Shown in pieces: positions 56,345 to 64,000 of a DNA stretch of 64,000 nt; position 1 is the stretch's first letter, and every line of letters starts with the position of its first letter. A model generated the notes under the pieces. That model was not told the origin of the DNA, made no database searches, and saw only the letters and a list, made by a program, of their open reading frames with translations. Origin of the DNA: an uncultured Prevotellaceae bacterium (lineage in GTDB: Bacteria > Bacteroidota > Bacteroidia > Bacteroidales > Bacteroidaceae); contig OMXV01000014.1 of NCBI GenBank assembly GCA_900315075.1, forward strand, positions 22,368-86,367, in the 5' to 3' direction. The translations under genes were made by a program, and so were the position numbers.

Positions 56345-57265
56345 ATGATGCTCTCCCTCCTTCTTCGCCCTTTGCTTGGCGGTGTGATAGGGTATATCAC
56401 CAACGACATTGCTATCCGCATGCTTTTCCGTCCTCACACGGCGAAGTATGTGTTTGGCATCCATGTGCCCTTTACGCCCGGCATCATCCCTAAAGAGCGT
56501 GGTCGCATAGCATCAGCCCTCGGCGAGTCGATTTGCAACAACCTGCTCAACCCTGAGGTAATGGAACGCAGCCTCCTATCTGAGGAAATGCTTGAAAAAC
56601 TGCGTCTTCGCATCGACCAGTTTTTCGACGATCAGCGTAAGAATGATGAGACATTAGCTGAGTTTCTCTGCCATTACATGAGTGTGGAGGACCTATCGCT
56701 CATCAAGAGCGACGTGGCAGCCCAACTGTCGGAGCAAATCCACCAGAAGATGAATGACGTTGACCTTGGCAACAAGATTTCTCACATCGTCATCAAAAAG
56801 GCTGTGGAAAAGACTAAATCGGGACTGATAGGATTTATCCGTTCGAAAGTTCATGCCGACGCTTGGCTCGACCGCATCACAGAACCTGCGGAGAAATTGC
56901 TGGCCAAGCATGTGAACGAACTGATTCGCGACAATTCTTCCACCCTGGTCAATGACATGCTCGACGGTGAAATCGATAAATTCCTCGACCAACCAGTGAG
57001 GAAATTGCTTGAGGGGCGCGAAGAAAAACTCATTCTGGCACGTGACCGCATCATCGACCTCTACCGCTCACTCATCACAGAGCGACTACCCCGAATCCTC
57101 CAAACCATCAACATCAGCCGCATCATCGAAAACCGTATCAACGAGATGGATATGGATGAGGCGGAAAAAATCATCCACAACGTGATGGACAAGGAACTGA
57201 AAGCGGTGATATGGTTTGGTGCCCTCCTCGGAATGATAATCGGAGCGTTAGGATGTGTGGGGTAG
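56345..57265 (+). CDS. DUF445-family membrane protein
   Basis: 306 residues with a short hydrophobic N-terminus (LLLRPLLGGVIGYITNDIAI) and C-terminal helix (VIWFGALLGMIIGALGCVG), and a long helical middle. The conserved start ...GYITNDIAIRMLFRP, FGIHVPFTPGIIPKERGRIA is the signature of the DUF445 family (YheB-type). Function unknown; thought to be anchored in the inner membrane. The next 220 bases are tandem repeats. Confidence 0.9.
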   Translation: MMLSLLLRPLLGGVIGYITNDIAIRMLFRPHTAKYVFGIHVPFTPGIIPKERGRIASALGESICNNLLNPEVMERSLLSEEMLEKLRLRIDQFFDDQRKNDETLAEFLCHYMSVEDLSLIKSDVAAQLSEQIHQKMNDVDLGNKISHIVIKKAVEKTKSGLIGFIRSKVHADAWLDRITEPAEKLLAKHVNELIRDNSSTLVNDMLDGEIDKFLDQPVRKLLEGREEKLILARDRIIDLYRSLITERLPRILQTINISRIIENRINEMDMDEAEKIIHNVMDKELKAVIWFGALLGMIIGALGCVG

Positions 57266-57267
57266 TT

Positions 57268-57472
57268 AATAGTTAGGAGTTAGAAGTTAGGAGTTAGAAG
57301 TATCTTAGTGGTGAGAGGTGAGAGGTAAGAGATTACCACTGCGGGTTTATATTAGTTAGAAGTTAGAAGTTAGGAGTTAGGAGTATCTTAGTGGTAAGAG
57401 GTAAGAGGTGAGAGGTAAGAGATTACCACTGCGGGTTTATTTAGTTAGGAGTTAGGAGTTAGAAGTTATATC
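57268..57472. repeat. Tandem and duplicated repeats
   Basis: TTAGAAGTTAGGAG and GTGAGAGGTAAGAG units in two larger blocks of about 88 bases, each ending GATTACCACTGCGGGTTTAT. Confidence 0.85.
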
Positions 57473-57492
57473 ATATTCTAAAATAAAATATT

Positions 57493-58065
57493 ATGAGTAC
57501 AAGGTGTAATATTGCCATTAAGTTGAAAGAGAAAGATTTGGATAAGGAACTGACGTTCGACGACATCCATTTTCTGAAGACCAAAAAAGAATATCCGTTT
57601 ATGGAGGTTTACTGCCATCGTGACGGAACTCCGGAGAATGCCAAGAGATTTTTCTTCCAAGAGGCAGGCCTTACGGATTATGAATCGGTGTTGAAGTATA
57701 TACTTGAAGGCGACCGCACTTCTTTCAGCACTTCCAATACGGACTGCGGAGAACAGTGGTCGGAAAACCGTCCTTACCAGTATGCCTCACTTGACGGCGA
57801 CATTCCTGAGATGTATTACTATATCTTCATGGATGACAAATGGTATTTCAAGGAGCGCATTTCAGCCAACGACCAACATGTGGAATGGCAGGAACTTGTA
57901 GCCGACGATATTGCCACACAGGTAGAAAAAGGCCCCGACTTTGAATATATTGTCAACGAAGTGCAGCAACTTGTAGAAAAGCTCACTGACGGGAAATATA
58001 CGTTGGAGGGTTTGACCAAAGAAATGTTGAAAAGGAAAGGGAGTTTAAGGGGAGTTAAAGAGTAG
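57493..58065 (+). CDS. Hypothetical protein of a type common on mobile elements
   Basis: 190 residues beginning MSTRCNIAIKLKEKDLDKEL, a start found in many phage and plasmid hypothetical proteins (from memory). It contains EVYCHRDGTPENA and TSFSTSNTDCGEQWSENRPY, a GDIPEMYYYIFMDDKWYFKE segment and a helical C-terminus. No catalytic motif recognised. Cytosolic. Confidence 0.7.
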   Translation: MSTRCNIAIKLKEKDLDKELTFDDIHFLKTKKEYPFMEVYCHRDGTPENAKRFFFQEAGLTDYESVLKYILEGDRTSFSTSNTDCGEQWSENRPYQYASLDGDIPEMYYYIFMDDKWYFKERISANDQHVEWQELVADDIATQVEKGPDFEYIVNEVQQLVEKLTDGKYTLEGLTKEMLKRKGSLRGVKE

Positions 58066-58325
58066 TTAAAGAGTAGTTAAAGAGTAGTTAAAGGGACATT
58101 ACCCTTGAGGATTGAAAATTGAAAATTTAAGGGGAGTTAAAGAGTGGTTAAAAGGAAAATAGCCTATTCGCCCCATTTCGAAAGCGGCAGAGGTATTCTC
58201 TAACCTCTTACCTCTCACTCCTTACCTCTGAGACGCCTCTCACTCCTTACCTCTGAGACGCCTCTCACTCCTTACCTCTGAGACGCCTCTCACCCCTTAC
58301 CTCTGAGATAAACTCACCACTAAAG
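58062..58325. repeat. Tandem-repeat tract
   Basis: AGTAGTTAAAGAGTAGTTAA units (58062-58098), TTGAAAATTG units, then several CACTCCTTACCTCTGAGACG units (58213-58310). No gene. Confidence 0.8.
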
Positions 58326-58339
58326 AGATTCCTAATTCC

Positions 58340-59227
58340 CTAAATTCCCAGACCATCTGTGAAGGAGACACTCTGTGCCTTGCTTTGCAGGATGCGGGAA
58401 TGAGGTGGCACGCTGTGGGTGAGCCAGATGTTACCTCCGATGACAGTGTCGTGCCCGATGGTGACACGGCCGAGGATAGTGGAATTGGCATAGACGGTGA
58501 CATGGTCGCCAATGATGGGATGTCGCGGCACATTGACCGGTCGTCCGCTGTCATCCACCTGAAAATTCTTGGCGCCGAGAGTGACACCTTGATAGAGGGT
58601 GACATGATTGCCAATGATACATGTCTCGCCGATGACCACACCTGTGCCATGGTCGATGGCAAAATACTCCCCTATCTCAGCACCCGGATGAATATCGATA
58701 CCTGTGGCAGAATGTGCCTTCTCGGTGATAATTCTTGGGAGGATAGGCACCTGCATACGGTGCAATTCATGTGCCACACGATAGTGCAACATGGTCTGCA
58801 CCACGGGATAGCAGAAAATGACCTCGCTGTAGTTGTGTACGGCGGGGTCGTTGTCGTAAATGGCCACGACATCGGTGAAAAGAATGCGCTTGATTTCCGG
58901 CAGACGGTCGATGAACTGCATGGTAAACTCTTCAGCCTGCTGTTGTACGGTACTTTCGCAGTCGTGGTCGAAGAGCAACGCCAATGCTATCTGTTCTTTG
59001 AGCACAGCTGAGAGTTGCTCCATATTCACACCAATATGATAGCTACGAAATCCCTGATTGGTCTGTTGCTTATCGAAATAGCCGGGGAAAACTATCATCT
59101 TCACCAATTGGATGATGGTTTTCACGGCCTCCACAGATGGCAGAGATCGATTGTTACAAGGGGTGATAGTTCGCTCAGTCTCATTCAGCTCTGAGAGAAT
59201 GGCGATATTTTTTTGAAGAGTATCCAT
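58340..59227 (-). CDS. cysE: Serine O-acetyltransferase
   Basis: 295 residues. The C-terminal part is a left-handed parallel beta-helix with hexapeptide repeats (IDIHPGAEIGEYFAIDHGTG, VVIGETCIIGNHVTLYQGVT, LGAKN), followed by RHPIIGDHVTVYANSTILGR and IGGNIWLTHSVP, as in CysE/EpsC. The N-terminal helices (LPEIKRILFTDVVAIYDNDP) match the long-form enzyme of Bacteroidetes. It transfers acetyl from acetyl-CoA to serine, the first step of cysteine synthesis. No cysK is next to it. Confidence 0.9.
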   Translation of the reverse strand: MDTLQKNIAILSELNETERTITPCNNRSLPSVEAVKTIIQLVKMIVFPGYFDKQQTNQGFRSYHIGVNMEQLSAVLKEQIALALLFDHDCESTVQQQAEEFTMQFIDRLPEIKRILFTDVVAIYDNDPAVHNYSEVIFCYPVVQTMLHYRVAHELHRMQVPILPRIITEKAHSATGIDIHPGAEIGEYFAIDHGTGVVIGETCIIGNHVTLYQGVTLGAKNFQVDDSGRPVNVPRHPIIGDHVTVYANSTILGRVTIGHDTVIGGNIWLTHSVPPHSRILQSKAQSVSFTDGLGI

Positions 59228-59325
59228 GATTTTTATCGGAGTAATCGGAATAGTCGGAGTAATCGGAATGATCGGAATTATCGGAGGGATCGGAATTATC
59301 GGAGTGATCGGAATTATCGGAGGGG
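59228..59325. repeat. Microsatellite (ATCGGAGTAATCGGAAT units)
   Basis: About 100 bases of 9-base units (ATCGGAATT and variants) between two minus-strand genes. Same family as the coding repeats at 10238, 20411 and 21157, but non-coding here. Confidence 0.85.
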
Positions 59326-59332
59326 GTGAATA

Positions 59333-60166
59333 CTATGGGTTTGCGGGCTTGATGTATTCGAGCCATTCGCTGAGGTCGTTGAGCATCTGGTTGTGGTGCG
59401 GGAATGTATCTCTCATGCCGAAGCCATGTCCACCCTGTGGATAGACGTGGAGAGAGCAGTCGTTTCCACAGTCACGCATAGCAGAGTAGTAAGCGATGCC
59501 ATTAGTCACGGGCGGCACGCCACGGTCGTTGTTGGCCAGAAGAATGATGGCGGGTGGTGTGAGTTGGGATTTCACCTGGAGATTGCTGCTATAGCGCTGC
59601 TGCATCTCCTCGCTGTCGCGCTGTTCACCAAGAAAGCTCTTGCACGAGCCCTCATGCTGTCCCACCTTCCCCATTGTGATGACGGGATAGAAAAGGATGC
59701 TAAAATCGGGGCGTGCATCGGCCTCTGCCTGTGTGGAGACGGTGGAAGCCAAGTGACCACCGGCAGAGAAGCCCATTATTCCCACGTCGTGCGGATTAAT
59801 GTGCCACACCTGTGCACTGTCGCGTAGGGTACGGATACCCCAACAGGCGTCGCTCACGGGAATGTCGGGATTACCCTTGGGCATACGGTATTCGAGGATG
59901 GCAAAGACCACGCCACGCGAAGTGAAATACTCAGCCCAGTCGGAACCCTCGTTCTGCATCGACAGGTGACCATAGCCACCACCCGGACAGTCGAGCACTG
60001 CCCTACCCGATGCCTTGCCCACCTCGGGCATATAGACATGTAGCACGGCGGGACATTCCTCGCTGCGCTGGATATCAAACTGTCGGACCACACTTGTCTG
60101 CGCTAATGCCCACATCGGCAGCACAAGCATCACAAATAACAGGAAAGAAGCTTTAAATAATCTCAT
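59333..60166 (-). CDS. Secreted alpha/beta-hydrolase (esterase-like)
   Basis: I start at MRLFKASFLLFVM (60166), with a signal peptide ending ALAQ; the promoter (TACCTTTG, minus, 60201-60194) lies 28 bases upstream. The 277-residue product has the oxyanion region LDCPGGGYGHLSMQNEG, the nucleophile GIMGFSAGGHLAS, and near the C-terminus the His of YPQGGHGFGM. This is the BD-FAE/acetyl-esterase (xylanase-associated) type in Bacteroidetes. It probably deacetylates plant or host glycans in the periplasm. Confidence 0.85.
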   Translation of the reverse strand: MRLFKASFLLFVMLVLPMWALAQTSVVRQFDIQRSEECPAVLHVYMPEVGKASGRAVLDCPGGGYGHLSMQNEGSDWAEYFTSRGVVFAILEYRMPKGNPDIPVSDACWGIRTLRDSAQVWHINPHDVGIMGFSAGGHLASTVSTQAEADARPDFSILFYPVITMGKVGQHEGSCKSFLGEQRDSEEMQQRYSSNLQVKSQLTPPAIILLANNDRGVPPVTNGIAYYSAMRDCGNDCSLHVYPQGGHGFGMRDTFPHHNQMLNDLSEWLEYIKPANP

Positions 60167-60227
60167 CATTTGCACGATTGTAAATAGACCGTGCAAAGGT
60201 AATGAAAATTATTGAAAATTGAAAAAT

Positions 60228-60350
60228 AATGAGGTTTTTAGGTCGTATTGCTTGTAGGTTTTAGGGTGACTCCTGTTTAGCTAACGAAGAATTTTTAACA
60301 AATATCACCTTTAAAACCTAAGAACCTAAAAACCTCATAACCTAAGAAGT
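60228..60350. repeat. Repeat region (GAGGTTTTTAGG / CCTAAAAACCTC)
   Basis: Inverted arms of the TTATGAGGTT family around a less conserved centre; related to 15656-15752 and to the dispersed repeat at 51488 and 63560. Confidence 0.65.
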
Positions 60351-60371
60351 TGAGAACTTCCGAAACATCAT

Positions 60372-61172
60372 TTATTGCATTGTGCCGAGGAAGATGTTCA
60401 CCAGAATCATGATATCTGTGACAGTTACTACGCCATCGCCATCAAGGTCGCCGCGCTTACCGCTGGGTCCAGGTCCTGGGTCAGAACCTTCAGTGAATTC
60501 CACACCGCCAAATCCTAATTTCGAACCTGTGCAGAAGATATAGTAGCTCTCGCCAGCCTCGACGTTGAATTCTACCATACCACCCTCCAGCTTACTTGCC
60601 ACAGAGTAAGGTATTTCTTGTTCTTTGCTGTCTTTATTGATGCCCAAGGTCACCTCACCACCATTTTTATCAGTGATGGTGAACTCTCCAGCATCGGGAT
60701 CGAGCATGGTGCCATCGCTCTTTGTCACATACAATGACTTTGCATTGTTCAACACAATACATGCACGTATCTTACCAGCCTTAGCAGGAGTAATCACGAA
60801 ATATGTACCACTATTCGGCAATTTCTTGTTATCGGGAGTGTAACTGGTTCCAGTACTTGCATTATCAGCGTTCAACCCACCATCTTTGGGATTGTTATTG
60901 CCTGAAATATAGGCAATTGCATTTTTCTCATTTCCTTCAGAGTCGGTGTAGGGTTGTTTGAAGTTGGCATTGGCAGTACCGGCATTGATAAACTGCGGTG
61001 CTTTCCACTTACCGTCATTACCCAGTTTGAAGCTCACGTTGGTGCCCTCGATTACCTGTCCGTCGGCGGGTGTGCCATCAGCCGGATACAATACAACTTC
61101 TGCGTCTTGTGCAAATGCTTGTGCTCCGCAGAGAAGCATCAGCGCACTCATAAGTAAATTTTTGATTTTCAT
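60372..61172 (-). CDS. Secreted protein with C-terminal dockerin-like half
   Basis: 266 residues with a signal peptide (ending AFAQ). The middle (VNFK-type beta segments, YTPDNKKLPNSGTYFVITPA, GKIRACIVLNNAKSLYVTKS, YYIFCTGSKLGFGGVEF) resembles the beta-sandwich domain found on Prevotella surface proteins. The end (GDLDGDGVVTVTDIMILVNI) is one dockerin-like calcium loop instead of two. Role unknown. Its 5' side holds a GTGAGAGGTAAGAG repeat. Confidence 0.7.
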   Translation of the reverse strand: MKIKNLLMSALMLLCGAQAFAQDAEVVLYPADGTPADGQVIEGTNVSFKLGNDGKWKAPQFINAGTANANFKQPYTDSEGNEKNAIAYISGNNNPKDGGLNADNASTGTSYTPDNKKLPNSGTYFVITPAKAGKIRACIVLNNAKSLYVTKSDGTMLDPDAGEFTITDKNGGEVTLGINKDSKEQEIPYSVASKLEGGMVEFNVEAGESYYIFCTGSKLGFGGVEFTEGSDPGPGPSGKRGDLDGDGVVTVTDIMILVNIFLGTMQ

Positions 61173-61207
61173 AAGATTAAGTTTTTATTTGAGTTTATTG
61201 GATTTGT

Positions 61208-61280
61208 CAGAGGTTAGAGGTAAGAGATGAGAGGTGAGAGATTTCTCAGGGGTGAGAGGTGAGAGGTTAGAGAATACCTC
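61208..61280. repeat. Short tandem repeat (GTAAGAGATGAGAGGTGAGAG units)
   Basis: Another copy of the purine-rich family, between two minus-strand genes. Confidence 0.75.
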
Positions 61281-61287
61281 TGTTGCT

Positions 61288-62124
61288 TCAGAAATGGGGT
61301 GAATGGACTTCAATCAGTTCCAACGCTTCCTCCGAAAGATAGGGACGTATCACATCGTAGGGGATGGTGAAGGCCGGGTCGCCGTGTTCGAAGTCGCAGA
61401 TATCGTAGATACTGTAGTGGAAGCGCACCCCGTCGGCCACCAAGTAAGGCGGGAACGTGGGCATTGGCATGAGGCTCAGGTCCACCGTGCAGATTTCTTT
61501 CAGTTCGGCATCACTGCTGACACCAAAATAGTTTTTCAGCCCTTCACGGATATGCACATAGAGACGTTGATCTACCTCACGGAGGATATGCTCGTCGAGG
61601 CGCTTGCCATCACTTAGCCGCCACGTCAGGCCATACTCTGAATATTCACCATGGCCACCATCGGTAAAGTAGGAAAAACGATAAACCTCGTATGTCACCA
61701 CACGGTCGTTCTGCCATACCTTGCGTATTTCCACCCCTTCTTCAGGACCGTCATATTGACTCACAGGAGCTGTGCCCATCTGTTTCATCGACTGGCTCTG
61801 TGCCCGAATACTCCGCTCGCAGTAGGCACGCACCCATTCCTGTGGATTGTCGCTTGCAGGAGGTGTCTCGTCGAAGAGCGTAGTCTTGATATATGCCCTA
61901 ATAGCCTCTATAGCCTCCTTAGGCCCTTCGGTGGGATAGTCAATACACACTTCGCTATGGCACAGCAATGAATCAAGGGAATACTTCAGCGAGTCGGTAG
62001 TAAATGTCTGTACGACATCAACACCTACGTCCTGTCTCATTTCCTGCTTCGAGGATGAGCCACGACAACTGCTGAATAACATTATGAACAAAAGGCAAGA
62101 CAAGAGAATGCCATGCCTAAACAT
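61288..62124 (-). CDS. DUF3298/RsiV-type lipoprotein
   Basis: I start at MFRHGILLSCLLF (62124). A lipobox (IMLFSSC) makes it a lipoprotein. The 278-residue product has an N-terminal variable part and a C-terminal DUF3298-like domain: RFSYFTDGGHGEYSEYGLTW, RLSDGKRLDEHILREVDQRL, FPPYLVADGVRFHYSIYDIC and AFTIPYDVIRPYLSEEALEL. RsiV and PdaC share this domain; ligand here unknown. Promoter element TAACTTTG at 62171-62178 (minus). Confidence 0.8.
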   Translation of the reverse strand: MFRHGILLSCLLFIMLFSSCRGSSSKQEMRQDVGVDVVQTFTTDSLKYSLDSLLCHSEVCIDYPTEGPKEAIEAIRAYIKTTLFDETPPASDNPQEWVRAYCERSIRAQSQSMKQMGTAPVSQYDGPEEGVEIRKVWQNDRVVTYEVYRFSYFTDGGHGEYSEYGLTWRLSDGKRLDEHILREVDQRLYVHIREGLKNYFGVSSDAELKEICTVDLSLMPMPTFPPYLVADGVRFHYSIYDICDFEHGDPAFTIPYDVIRPYLSEEALELIEVHSPHF

Positions 62125-62323
62125 TTCCAATATCATGGCCATGAGAGGCGCTGAATTATCCTTATGGCCACAAAGTTACAAAAAAAACGGCAAAATCAGC
62201 GACAAAATGCAAAAATTTTATAAAAATGACGTTTTTTTTCGTTTTTAAAACAACTATTGCCCTTTTCATACGTCTAAAAGATAGCGATAATATACATTTT
62301 GCATTATTACACTCTACCTTTTT

Positions 62324-63562
62324 ATGAACATGAAAACATTTGAAAGATATATATTTCTGCTTATCATGACTATTTTTGTCGTGATGCCGACATCTGCACA
62401 GAACGACCTGGTGCAGATGAGCGGTGTGGTAAGAGATGCCAAGACGGGAAAAGTGCTCTCACAAGTGGCTGTTTCTGCACAGGGTGGACATGAGGCCACT
62501 GTCACCAATACCGACGGTGTGTTCAGCATCAAGACTCCCCGCATTCCCCAGTCGCTCATTTTCTCGCATATCGGCTATCAGACAGCAGTAGTACCTGTGA
62601 GCGCAGGCAATCTCACCAATCTGAAGGTGCGTATGCAGCCCAGTTCTATCATGCTCAGCGAGGTGCTTGTCTCCGCCAACGAACCCATGGCTATCGTTCT
62701 CGCTGCCATCGATAAAATCCGCGTCAACTACTCACACAATCCCGAGTTGATGCGCTGCTTCTACCGTGAGACCACGCAAAAAGGCCGCAGGTACATTTAT
62801 GTGGCTGAAGCTGTGATAGATATGTATAAGTCGCCATACAATCGCATCATGCACAACGACCGTGTTTCCATCATAAAGGGGCGGCGCATTGTCAGTACGC
62901 ACGCTTCCGACACGCTCGGCGCCAAGATGCAAGGTGGTCCTACGCTTCCCGTTCATATCGACCTCATGAAAAACCGTGACTACCTGCTCACAAAGGATGA
63001 GCTGTCGCTATACAACCTCCGCATGGAGGTTCCCACATCGCTTGATGGTCGCCCTCAGTACGTTATCTCTTTCTCTCCTGCAATTAAGACCGACCACGTG
63101 CTCTACTATGGCAAGATGTATATCGACCAGCAGACATTGGCATTCACGCGCATTGAAATGTCGCTCGATATGTCTGACCAGGGTTTGGCCACACAGGCAA
63201 TGCTGCTGTCGAAACCCATCGGCGTGAGGTTCAAGCCGAGAGAGATGGTCACCACTGTGGCATACTCTTTCGACGGGTCTGTCTCGAGAATACAGTATGT
63301 GCATAGTGATGTGCGGTTCAACTGCGAATGGAAACGCAAGCTCTTTGCTGCTCCCTATCATGTTGAGGCCGAGATGGTAGTCACCGACCTGCTCTCGACA
63401 GAGGCCACACCTATTTCAGGGAAATCGTCGTTCCGCAGTACCGATTCATTCTTCGACAAAGTGCAGTTTTTTGCTGACCCCGACTATTGGAAAGACTACA
63501 ATATCATCGAACCTACCGAGTCGCTCGAGCACGCCATCGAAAAACTCAGGAAAAAACAATAA
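62324..63562 (+). CDS. Carboxypeptidase-regulatory-like domain protein
   Basis: 412 residues with a signal peptide (ending TSAQ). Residues about 28-110 are the CarboxypepD_reg-like beta-sandwich found at the N-terminus of TonB-dependent receptors (MSGVVRDAKTGKVLSQVAVS ... SLIFSHIGYQTAVVPVSAGN). The remainder has no barrel and no plug domain; its segments (IYVAEAVIDMYKSPYNRIMH, LAFTRIEMSLDMSDQGLATQ) match Bacteroidetes envelope proteins of unknown role. The product is periplasmic or surface-attached. Stands alone, with a dispersed repeat right after it. Confidence 0.8.
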   Translation: MNMKTFERYIFLLIMTIFVVMPTSAQNDLVQMSGVVRDAKTGKVLSQVAVSAQGGHEATVTNTDGVFSIKTPRIPQSLIFSHIGYQTAVVPVSAGNLTNLKVRMQPSSIMLSEVLVSANEPMAIVLAAIDKIRVNYSHNPELMRCFYRETTQKGRRYIYVAEAVIDMYKSPYNRIMHNDRVSIIKGRRIVSTHASDTLGAKMQGGPTLPVHIDLMKNRDYLLTKDELSLYNLRMEVPTSLDGRPQYVISFSPAIKTDHVLYYGKMYIDQQTLAFTRIEMSLDMSDQGLATQAMLLSKPIGVRFKPREMVTTVAYSFDGSVSRIQYVHSDVRFNCEWKRKLFAAPYHVEAEMVVTDLLSTEATPISGKSSFRSTDSFFDKVQFFADPDYWKDYNIIEPTESLEHAIEKLRKKQ

Positions 63563-63726
63563 CTCAACTTTATTCGCATAACTCATCAGCAAGCAGTCGC
63601 AAGCTCCAGTTTCGTCTGGTTTTATGGCATATAGGTCGCTTCGCTGCAGGTTATAAGGTGATATATGTATGGCTAACGACATATTTGAGCAAATCTCACC
63701 TCATAACCTCATAGCCTAAAGACCTC
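63560..63726 (-). repeat. Dispersed ~168-bp repeat (copy 2, inverted)
   Basis: Reverse complement of 51488-51655 at about 85-90% identity. It begins within a few bases of the stop codon at 63562. Confidence 0.85.
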
Positions 63727-63800
63727 TTTGACGTTAGTTCTTTATCAGACATACACGGGGAAAGTCACTACACATTGCGAATAAAAAACAGATATAAAAA

Positions 63801-63832
63801 TTTGGTACTTTCAGGTGAAATGCCTATCTTTG
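63801..63832 (+). promoter_or_regulatory. Promoter of tmRNA gene
   Basis: TTTG (63801-63804), 20 bases, TATCTTTG (63825-63832). The mature tmRNA end is 71 bases downstream, so a 5' leader is removed. Confidence 0.75.
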
Positions 63833-63902
63833 CGTGCCAAAATCGGTGGAAGGAATATATAAAATCATCTAACCACCTGTTTTTCAGCAGCATACACATT
63901 CT

Positions 63903-64000
63903 GGGGTTGACTGGATTTGACAGCAAGTTGAGATGGTATGTAAGCATGCGGAGTGAAGACTGTAAACTCCATAATCCATTCGGTCAAAAAATTAATTGGC
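63903..64000 (+). ncRNA. ssrA: tmRNA (transfer-messenger RNA), 5' part
   Basis: The sequence starts GGGGTTGACTGGATTTGACA, the conserved 5' acceptor/D-loop region of Bacteroidetes tmRNA, and continues with GTAAGCATGCGGAGTGAAGA, as in the following pseudoknot/helix region. The tag frame and 3' end lie beyond the window. tmRNA with SmpB rescues stalled ribosomes. Confidence 0.9.

Overview
The window looks like a chromosome segment of a Prevotella-type member of the Bacteroidales. The evidence is the promoter style (TTTG, about 19-20 bases, then TAnnTTTG), the AT-rich leaders with poor Shine-Dalgarno sites, BspA-type leucine-rich repeat, dockerin-like and GVYI-NGKK-type C-terminal sorting domains on secreted proteins, and a Bacteroidetes-style tmRNA entering at the right edge. 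I see no rRNA, tRNA or CRISPR array.

Layout. 1-7 kb: envelope and secreted proteins, two gene remnants and many palindromic repeats. 7.2-14 kb: a minus-strand block of virion-type genes (small helical protein, holin-like protein, tail spike/fibre, adaptor-like protein, small protein, major-capsid-like protein). 14.1-15.4 kb: a REP-associated (RAYT/Y1) transposase fused to a DprA/SLOG-like domain. 15.4-31 kb: a minus-strand run of secreted proteins (fibronectin III/adhesin, Sel1, four-helix-bundle suffix, cohesin/dockerin-like, BspA-like) with a small-peptide gene. 31-35 kb: two deoxynucleoside kinases, a P1B copper-type ATPase without a normal nucleotide-binding domain, and a broken EamA transporter. 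35.7-42.7 kb: a DUF4236 protein, more phage-type genes (candidate scaffold, large terminase, portal) and a second small peptide. 43-51 kb: housekeeping and regulatory genes (HTH, lipoprotein, GrpE-like/LysM pair, PurF paralogue lacking the nucleophilic Cys, phosphoesterase, AraC regulator, degenerate Fic protein). 51.7-52.3 kb: tandem genes for near-identical 40/41-residue peptides. 52.6-55.8 kb: an aldo-keto reductase/amidohydrolase/Zn-dehydrogenase operon that matches the Bacteroides L-galactose pathway, behind a candidate attenuator. 56-64 kb: DUF445, serine acetyltransferase, esterase, dockerin-like, DUF3298 and carboxypeptidase-regulatory-like proteins, then ssrA.

The strongest candidates for something undescribed are: (1) virion genes (capsid, portal, terminase, adaptor, spike, holin-like) scattered in at least four transcription units over 35 kb among ordinary genes, many with host-type promoters and without any integrase or replication gene, which would fit a domesticated or gene-transfer-agent-like system or a badly rearranged prophage; (2) a RAYT-SLOG fusion whose own linker contains an inverted pair of the REP palindromes found elsewhere in the window; and (3) a family of short peptides with an N-terminal Y-x-x-P-x-x-K/R-V/I motif, two of which form a tandem pair of complete promoter-gene-terminator units.

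All family calls are made by eye from sequence motifs; no database search or structure prediction was run. Start codons were moved inward where the longest frame ran through repeats or through the promoter.
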